DNA from: a virus
IMG/VR virus record: IMGVR_UViG_3300036766_000358
Span: 1-44,512 of that record
DNA: 44,512 bases
Strand: one strand, 5' to 3'
The first letter of the stretch is position 1. The number at the start of each line of letters is the position of its first letter. Made by a program: the position numbers and the translations under genes. Shown here one piece after another: positions 39,807-44,512 of this stretch. The notes below the pieces were generated by a model, which was not told the origin of the DNA, searched no databases, and worked only from the letters and a program-made list of their open reading frames with translations.

Positions 39807-40408
39807 TGCCTATTGCTCTCCTTCCAGTATTTTCCAAGAACTATTCTTCGTAATGTGCTATAGGATATTCCGTATTTTTTAGCCAAGTTAGATGGTTCTT
39901 TGTTTCCAATAGCCTCACTTCTCAATAGATCGACACTCCTCCATGATAATTTCGCTGTATTTGTTTTTTCTATATCCCACTTTTCAGGGTTTTTTACTCT
40001 TGGATGATTATTTCCACTAACATGAAGACTTGGATTTAATCTAAATGGATGGTTATCTCCTCTTTTCAGTTTTTCCGGATGAAGTCTTGCTCCACTTTTA
40101 TTACCAGTCGCCATTCTTCCTTTTCTAACGGCATCTTGCATATTATCTTTATGGGTTCCCAAGAAAAGATGGTCTGGGTTTACACAATTCCTTACGTCAC
40201 ATTTATGGCAAACAAGCATTCCTTCAGGAATAACTACATTAGCATACTGGGAGGCTAACCTATGAACAAGAACACGTATAACCTTGCCGTTTTGACTATG
40301 ACTCCAAGACCCATATCCCCCTCTATTTATAGGTCCATTCCAAAACCAGCAAGTTTCTGTTTTTGTAACTCTACTGAAAAATTTATCCATCATTACTTTT
40401 GCGTTCAT
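39794..40408 (-). CDS. HNH endonuclease with HTH tail
   Basis: A 204-residue protein: an N-terminal HNH_3-type domain (TETCWFWNGPINRGGYGSWS, then LVHRLASQYANVVIPEGMLV, CHKCDVRNCVNPDHLFLG) and a C-terminal helix-turn-helix (EPSNLAKKYGISYSTLRRIV) for DNA binding. AT-rich relative to the surrounding sugar genes and separating the synthase from the cytidylyltransferase. The ATG has GAGGAA seven nt upstream. Confidence 0.85.
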   Translation of the reverse strand: MNAKVMMDKFFSRVTKTETCWFWNGPINRGGYGSWSHSQNGKVIRVLVHRLASQYANVVIPEGMLVCHKCDVRNCVNPDHLFLGTHKDNMQDAVRKGRMATGNKSGARLHPEKLKRGDNHPFRLNPSLHVSGNNHPRVKNPEKWDIEKTNTAKLSWRSVDLLRSEAIGNKEPSNLAKKYGISYSTLRRIVLGKYWKESNRQCPA

Positions 40409-40409
40409 T

Positions 40410-40823
40410 TCAAGGTTCCTCTGTATATCTGGAATTCAATATTATAGAAGCCACTCTCTGCCCAGTTATTCCGTGCATTTCGCCAATGGTCTTCATCGAA
40501 AATCCAAGGGATCGCATTTTTAAAATATCAGCGTTTCTATTTAGGAATCTTTCTTTCATCGGGTTATTTTTACGGATTTTATTTTTATTCTTTAAGATAA
40601 AGAATCCTTCAGATCCCTTTATGTGTATATTGTGCGATTTTGCGAGATCGTTAATTTCATACAAAGAAACGGAACCCATTCCATCTATGTTTTCCAAATC
40701 GCTGATATCCACCGCTTTAAGATCTTCGACCGTGAAAATTTGGCCCCGATTGAGATTGTTGGCACTTCTCACGGAAATGCCATCGAATAATTGAAGAAGA
40801 ACTGTTTTATCATTCACGGGCAT
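40410..40823 (-). CDS. HhH and HTH domain protein
   Basis: A 137-residue protein. An N-terminal helix-hairpin-helix-like segment (DLKAVDISDLENIDGMGSVS) and a C-terminal helix-turn-helix (FSMKTIGEMHGITGQRVASI) suggest DNA binding. AT-rich like the following HNH gene, so it may travel with it. Good ribosome binding site (GGAGGG); the start overlaps the synthase stop by one nt. No nuclease motif is seen. Confidence 0.6.
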   Translation of the reverse strand: MPVNDKTVLLQLFDGISVRSANNLNRGQIFTVEDLKAVDISDLENIDGMGSVSLYEINDLAKSHNIHIKGSEGFFILKNKNKIRKNNPMKERFLNRNADILKMRSLGFSMKTIGEMHGITGQRVASIILNSRYTEEP

Positions 40824-41683
40824 TATTTCACCCTCCTCAATTTCTCCAAGATCGGTAATTCTTCCGGCAAGACCCGTATTTCGCCGCTTCCCAGTGCCAA
40901 TTCAAAGTCCCGGATCTCACAAACCAACTTTTTCAAGCCCGTAGGCTCGATGGAGGCGGCCTGATCGCTGCCCCAAGATGCCCTTGATAGAGTAATATGC
41001 ACTTCGAGTATAGAGGCCCCCAAAACCACCGCGCAGAGACTGGCATAGATACCGGGATGGTGATTAGAGTATCCGATGGGGAAGGATGGATAAAAACGTT
41101 GGAATGTCTCAATGCGTCGCAGGTTAAGGTTCCACGTGGAACATGGGTAGGTGGAGGTCGTCACGAGTAGGGCCGTATCGGTAGTTCCAATGACTCCCAA
41201 GGCTTCCAATACCTGTTTCTCCGTACTCATCCCCGTGGACATAATTACTGGTTTTCCGGTCGCCTCTATCCGCTCAAGCAATTCCAGGTCCGTCAGACAC
41301 GCGGAGGCCACCTTGTAGGCCGGTACATCAAACTTTTCCAGGAAATCCACGGACTCTATGTCCCAGGCGGAGGCAAACCACGGGATTCCACATGCCCGGC
41401 AATAGGTATCGATGCGGGAATAATCCTCGATCCCGAATTCCAGGCCGCGTTTCAGATCGCCGTTGGTTGTTCCAAACGGGGACTCTCGGGGCCGGGCCAG
41501 CTCTTCCCTGGTGTACACCACATCCACGGTCCGCTTCTGGAACTTCACGGCATCACAACCCGCATCGATCGCCACGTCAATCAACTTCTTGGCTGTTTCC
41601 ACGGACCCGTTCGCATTAAGACCAATTTCTGCTGTAATAAAACAAGGATATGTATTCCCAATCTCCTTATTTCCTATTTTCAT
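40823..41683 (-). CDS. NeuB/SpsE-family nonulosonate synthase, SAF domain absent
   Basis: A 286-residue TIM-barrel synthase. AEIGLNANGSVETAKKLID (18-36), VKFQKR (46-51), WFASAWD (102-108), STGMSTEK (149-156), IGYSNHHPG with His208 and His209, EVHITLSR with His229 and SDQAASIEP match the NeuB/SpsE/PseI family, which condenses PEP with an amino sugar. The usual C-terminal antifreeze-like (SAF) domain is missing; the protein stops after the barrel. Products might be sialic, legionaminic or pseudaminic acid type; which is not decidable. Start overlaps the HNH stop (ATGA). Confidence 0.85.
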   Translation of the reverse strand: MKIGNKEIGNTYPCFITAEIGLNANGSVETAKKLIDVAIDAGCDAVKFQKRTVDVVYTREELARPRESPFGTTNGDLKRGLEFGIEDYSRIDTYCRACGIPWFASAWDIESVDFLEKFDVPAYKVASACLTDLELLERIEATGKPVIMSTGMSTEKQVLEALGVIGTTDTALLVTTSTYPCSTWNLNLRRIETFQRFYPSFPIGYSNHHPGIYASLCAVVLGASILEVHITLSRASWGSDQAASIEPTGLKKLVCEIRDFELALGSGEIRVLPEELPILEKLRRVK

Positions 41684-42126
41684 GTAAATCTTCCCGTTTT
41701 ATTTCTCATTCTTCTTTTCACGGTTTCTTTAGAATGTAAACTTATGTGTTCCCTGTGATTCAATAAAACTAAATTTTCAATTCTGTCGTCATCCCTTATT
41801 CCATTGATATGATGGACTACCTCATTTTTAGTTAAATATCTTCCTATTTTTTGTTCCATTAAAAACCTATTTTGACGGATATATCCTTTTCCCATTTTAT
41901 TGGCAAATGGATGTTCCGGATTATAAATTAACCAATAACCATTGCATTTTGTTTTTCCTTCCTTCCATCCTATCTTATTTCCTACCGTGAATTTTGTTGC
42001 TGGATTATGCCCGACAATAAACCTTGGTATTACGGAATGTTTCTCGAAATGCCATTTTTTTAAATAAATTATACCATTACATCCACAATCGCACTTTCTG
42101 CAAGCTATTATATCTCCACTCTTCAT
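41680..42126 (-). CDS. HNH homing endonuclease
   Basis: A 148-residue protein. The ATG at 42126 has GGAGG directly upstream, preferred to an in-frame TTG at 42138. An N-terminal Cys cluster (CRKCDCGC) and the HNH core TKNEVVHHINGIRDDDRIEN match the plus-strand HNH protein at 20269-20823, so the two are paralogues. AT-rich insertion between the large terminase and the synthase. Confidence 0.85.
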   Translation of the reverse strand: MKSGDIIACRKCDCGCNGIIYLKKWHFEKHSVIPRFIVGHNPATKFTVGNKIGWKEGKTKCNGYWLIYNPEHPFANKMGKGYIRQNRFLMEQKIGRYLTKNEVVHHINGIRDDDRIENLVLLNHREHISLHSKETVKRRMRNKTGRFT

Positions 42127-42192
42127 GTTATCCTCCAATTTTTAGGAGTATAACAAATTCTTAATTAGGTGTCAATATCTGTTATTTATGCC

Positions 42193-43668
42193 TCATATGG
42201 TTTTCCAAGAAAGAGCCGGAGTCCCCCGGCGTACCTGTTTTGCCCGCCCCCCCAATGCACGACGGGTCGAAGAAGAGAAATATTCCGTCAAACATAACGC
42301 ATCGGCCCGGTTCGGACTCATCAATCCCCGTTTCTTCATGTCCCGTTTCGATTCCACCTTGATCTTTGGCAGCTCCACATATTTGATCGTCGTCAATTCC
42401 CCGATCAGCACATCGTCATTGGGAATTGAAATCAGCCGGGCCTCGAACAATTCCCGGACCGACCACCATAATTCGTCCCGCAACCCCGCAAACCGCTCAT
42501 CATCGGATGCCGATTCCGACACATTCACATCCGTCACCTTCACCCGATCCAGCCGAGTCCTCAAATGCCCCGCGACGCCCCATCCGATCCCAATACTATC
42601 CACCATCAACAGGTCCGCCTCCGCATCCAGAACACGTCGAATCACCCACCCGATCAACACCTCCGATTCATGGGTATTCATCTCATCCAACGATATGACC
42701 CGAGGCCCCTTCCGCCGAAGCAATATCGAGGGGTCCCCTCCGCCACCCACGTCCAGGCCAAACACCTCGGGGTCGTCATCTAACGCCTCCATCTCAAGAT
42801 CCACACACTGCATGACCCAGTCCCAGGGAATCAAAACATTCGGGTCCGCAAGCGGGGGTAGACCCAATACTGTAATCCTAAAATAATTCGAGTCCCGTCC
42901 GTACTTTTTTTGCTTAAACTCTATCGATGACTTCGCAACACGTTCCGAATCTTCCGCATTCCACCGGATCGGTATCCAGTGAGCCCGATCCTTAAACTGC
43001 GTATCAATCGCATATCCGGATGAATGATTCGGATTGAAGATCACGATTGCAAAATTACACTTCCCGGTCAGCGTCGATTCCAGTGGCGAAAATACCGCAT
43101 TCGGTACATCACTCGCCTCATCGACGATCAAACACATATAATCTTCGTGAAACCCAGCCAACGTAGCCGCCTGCTCCTCCTGGGACCCCTTCACATTCGT
43201 CGTCCTGGCCACCGCGAACCATTCCTTCCCACCCGATTCCTTCCAAAACACCTTATCCGACTGCCAAACCAGAAAATCCTTAATCTCACTCCCCCGCAAC
43301 CACTTACTGATCTCCGCCCATAAAATATCCTTCAACTGATGCTTCGTCGGTGCCGTACACGCTATTTTCGGATTCGGGAAACAACACAAAAACCAAGCCA
43401 CCACCCAGGAAGTCCAAGCGTCCTTGCCTGTCCCTTTCCCACTCATAATAGAAATCCCAATCTTCGATGCGTACCGCTCCTCCTCCTTATTCAGTTTCGC
43501 GTCCTCCGATTTCTTGATCTTACAAAAAACAAGCCGCCTCAACTCCTCCAAAGCGGCCTCCTGCTGCTGACTCACGGACGTAACATTCAACGCCTCCTTC
43601 ACGAACTTCAGCGGATTCTCCTTCCACGAAACCCAGAGACGCTCTATGTCCGATACCTTACCCGCCAA
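42193..43668 (-). CDS. terL: Terminase large subunit
   Basis: A 491-residue protein starting at TTG 43668 behind GGGAGGAGA. ATPase: Walker A SGKGTGKD (76-83) and Walker B CLIVDEAS (179-186). Nuclease: Asp306 (FGLDVGGGGD), Asp357 (LLMVDSIGIG) and Asp456 (SPNRADAL), the RNase H-like metal ligands. It drives DNA into the procapsid and cuts the concatemer. The basic small protein and HNH gene lie between it and the terminase small subunit. Confidence 0.95.
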   Translation of the reverse strand: MAGKVSDIERLWVSWKENPLKFVKEALNVTSVSQQQEAALEELRRLVFCKIKKSEDAKLNKEEERYASKIGISIMSGKGTGKDAWTSWVVAWFLCCFPNPKIACTAPTKHQLKDILWAEISKWLRGSEIKDFLVWQSDKVFWKESGGKEWFAVARTTNVKGSQEEQAATLAGFHEDYMCLIVDEASDVPNAVFSPLESTLTGKCNFAIVIFNPNHSSGYAIDTQFKDRAHWIPIRWNAEDSERVAKSSIEFKQKKYGRDSNYFRITVLGLPPLADPNVLIPWDWVMQCVDLEMEALDDDPEVFGLDVGGGGDPSILLRRKGPRVISLDEMNTHESEVLIGWVIRRVLDAEADLLMVDSIGIGWGVAGHLRTRLDRVKVTDVNVSESASDDERFAGLRDELWWSVRELFEARLISIPNDDVLIGELTTIKYVELPKIKVESKRDMKKRGLMSPNRADALCLTEYFSSSTRRALGGRAKQVRRGTPALSWKTI

Positions 43669-43836
43669 TTATCTCCTCCCCCTCTTCCTACCCGTAGGAC
43701 GCCATATTGAATGCTCCACCGCATCCAATATCCGCTCCAAACTCTTCGCCTTCCGCTTCGTCGTCCTCCGCGCCTTTACCCCTCCCGGCGTCCTCACCCG
43801 ATACCCACCCTTCACCCGCGTTATCTTCACCGGCAC
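43669..43836 (-). CDS. 55-residue basic protein between HNH and terL
   Basis: GTG at 43836, within the end of the HNH gene. The product is very basic (VKITRVKGGYRVRTPGGVKA, then TTKRKAKSLERILDAVEHSI) and ends two nt before terL starts. The pattern is one I recognise from small phage genes beside terminases. Probably nucleic-acid binding. Confidence 0.65.
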   Translation of the reverse strand: MPVKITRVKGGYRVRTPGGVKARRTTKRKAKSLERILDAVEHSIWRPTGRKRGRR

Positions 43837-44315
43837 TCATCACCTCGCCACAACGGAATCACCCCAGAGTCCGCACCACCCAATCTGTGCCACCGCATAT
43901 GATCCCCTTGATTCGCAAACACCATCAAATTAACAGGATCATTATTTTTGTTATTTCCATCTTCATGGTGCACCACCATGCCAGTCTCCAGCTTAAAAAT
44001 TTCCCCAACCACTCGCCTTGCCAAAACCTGATGCCAGCGGCCCTGATGATAATTCGGATTCGCTATCGCCTTGTAATAACATCCTTCCGTGCAAAATATC
44101 CGTCTCTTATTCCGTACCGTAGACCGGACCTTCTTAAACTCCAAACCACACTGAAAACATTTTACCAAAATCCAAGCATTCGCTTTCGAAGTATCAATGC
44201 CCCGCTTGTTTAGATAATATTTTATCGCCTGCCGGGTCACTCCCTCCATATTACCCAACATCTGCAACGAATATAACCCGCTCTTCCATAAATCTATAAT
44301 TCGCTCCCTTGACAT
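43827..44315 (-). CDS. HNH endonuclease with HTH, terminase region
   Basis: A 162-residue protein. The N-terminal helix-turn-helix (YSLQMLGNMEGVTRQAIKYY) is followed by a Cys module (VKCFQCGLEF with FCTEGCYYK) and an HNH core (TGMVVHHEDGNNKNNDPVNL). It separates the small and large terminase genes. The ATG lies 6 nt after a -10-like box, and no ribosome binding site is visible. HNH genes next to terminases can be homing elements or packaging nucleases. Confidence 0.8.
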   Translation of the reverse strand: MSRERIIDLWKSGLYSLQMLGNMEGVTRQAIKYYLNKRGIDTSKANAWILVKCFQCGLEFKKVRSTVRNKRRIFCTEGCYYKAIANPNYHQGRWHQVLARRVVGEIFKLETGMVVHHEDGNNKNNDPVNLMVFANQGDHMRWHRLGGADSGVIPLWRGDECR

Positions 44316-44351
44316 AATATAACATTACAACTGCAAGATAATTATGTCAAG
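44308..44351. promoter_or_regulatory. Promoter and inverted repeat over the HNH start
   Basis: CTTGACATAAT (44308-44318) and ATTATGTCAAG (44341-44351) are perfect 11-bp inverted arms. On the minus strand TTGACA (44345-44350), a 17-nt spacer and TAATGT (44322-44327) lead to an ATG at 44315 only 6 nt further on. The repeat covers both the -35 and the start codon, so it could be an operator or an RNA-level switch. Confidence 0.5.
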
Positions 44352-44385
44352 CCTTTTTATTGCAACTGGGAATCATGGGGGGGTA

Positions 44386-44512
44386 TATCGTTATCCGGTC
44401 CCCTCGTTCCCCCCTACCCCCGTCAAAACGTGGCGATGGCCGGCAACCCATGACCATTATAAGTGTTTACACGCATTAACATAATGAACTGATGATAAGT
44501 TCTATTATGTCG
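44386..44512. repeat. Terminal direct repeat, right copy
   Basis: Identical to bases 1-127. It duplicates the left end and should be counted once in a circular map of 44,385 bases. The 70 nt before it (44316-44385) plus bases 1-119 form one intergenic stretch between the HNH gene and the terminase small gene. Confidence 0.95.

Noticed and set aside
42188-42886. 232-codon plus-strand frame
   Set aside because: It is antisense to the large terminase, with Ser/Arg/Pro-rich composition and no ribosome binding site.

Overview
The window is a complete tailed-phage genome, apparently circular or circularly permuted. Its last 127 bases repeat its first 127 exactly, leaving 44,385 unique bases. Terminase, P22-type portal, coat, gp4-like and gp10-like head-completion and tail proteins, three ejection-type proteins and two tailspike-like fibres suggest a short-tailed (podovirus-like) virion. 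No tape measure, tail tube or sheath gene is recognisable. I see no integrase, DNA polymerase, primase or helicase, so replication probably relies on the host replisome. A lipoprotein, a secreted protein and an M15-type endolysin suggest a Gram-negative host. The host cannot be named from sequence alone; the virus looks environmental and uncultured.

Layout: nearly everything is on the minus strand. Early/replication genes run from about 11,340 down to 1,907: small proteins, an Acb2/Tad1-like protein, an annealing-protein candidate, RusA resolvase, a DNA methylase and a replication initiator. A short rightward operon of five tiny genes (1134-1944) meets them head-on. Virion genes run from the portal (36,657) down to a tailspike (11,533), with a lysis group near 26.6-28 kb. 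The terminase genes cross the contig ends (701 down to 120, then 44,315 down to 42,193). Next comes a sugar/nonulosonate-like cassette (41,683-37,293): an SpsE/NeuB synthase, an SpsF cytidylyltransferase, a class IV aminotransferase and a radical SAM protein. A methyltransferase fused to a DUF115 (Maf-like) domain lies farther along, in the capsid block. Together these suggest a phage-borne system that makes and transfers an acidic sugar onto the virion or the host surface.

Five HNH endonuclease genes, several AT-rich, are inserted among structural, packaging and sugar genes. One is on the opposite strand with its own near-consensus promoter. At several TTGACA-type promoters the start codon lies only 6-10 nt after the -10 box, suggesting leaderless transcripts. 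Many very small genes (37-59 codons), several of them zinc ribbons, are supported by start/stop overlaps and ribosome binding sites.
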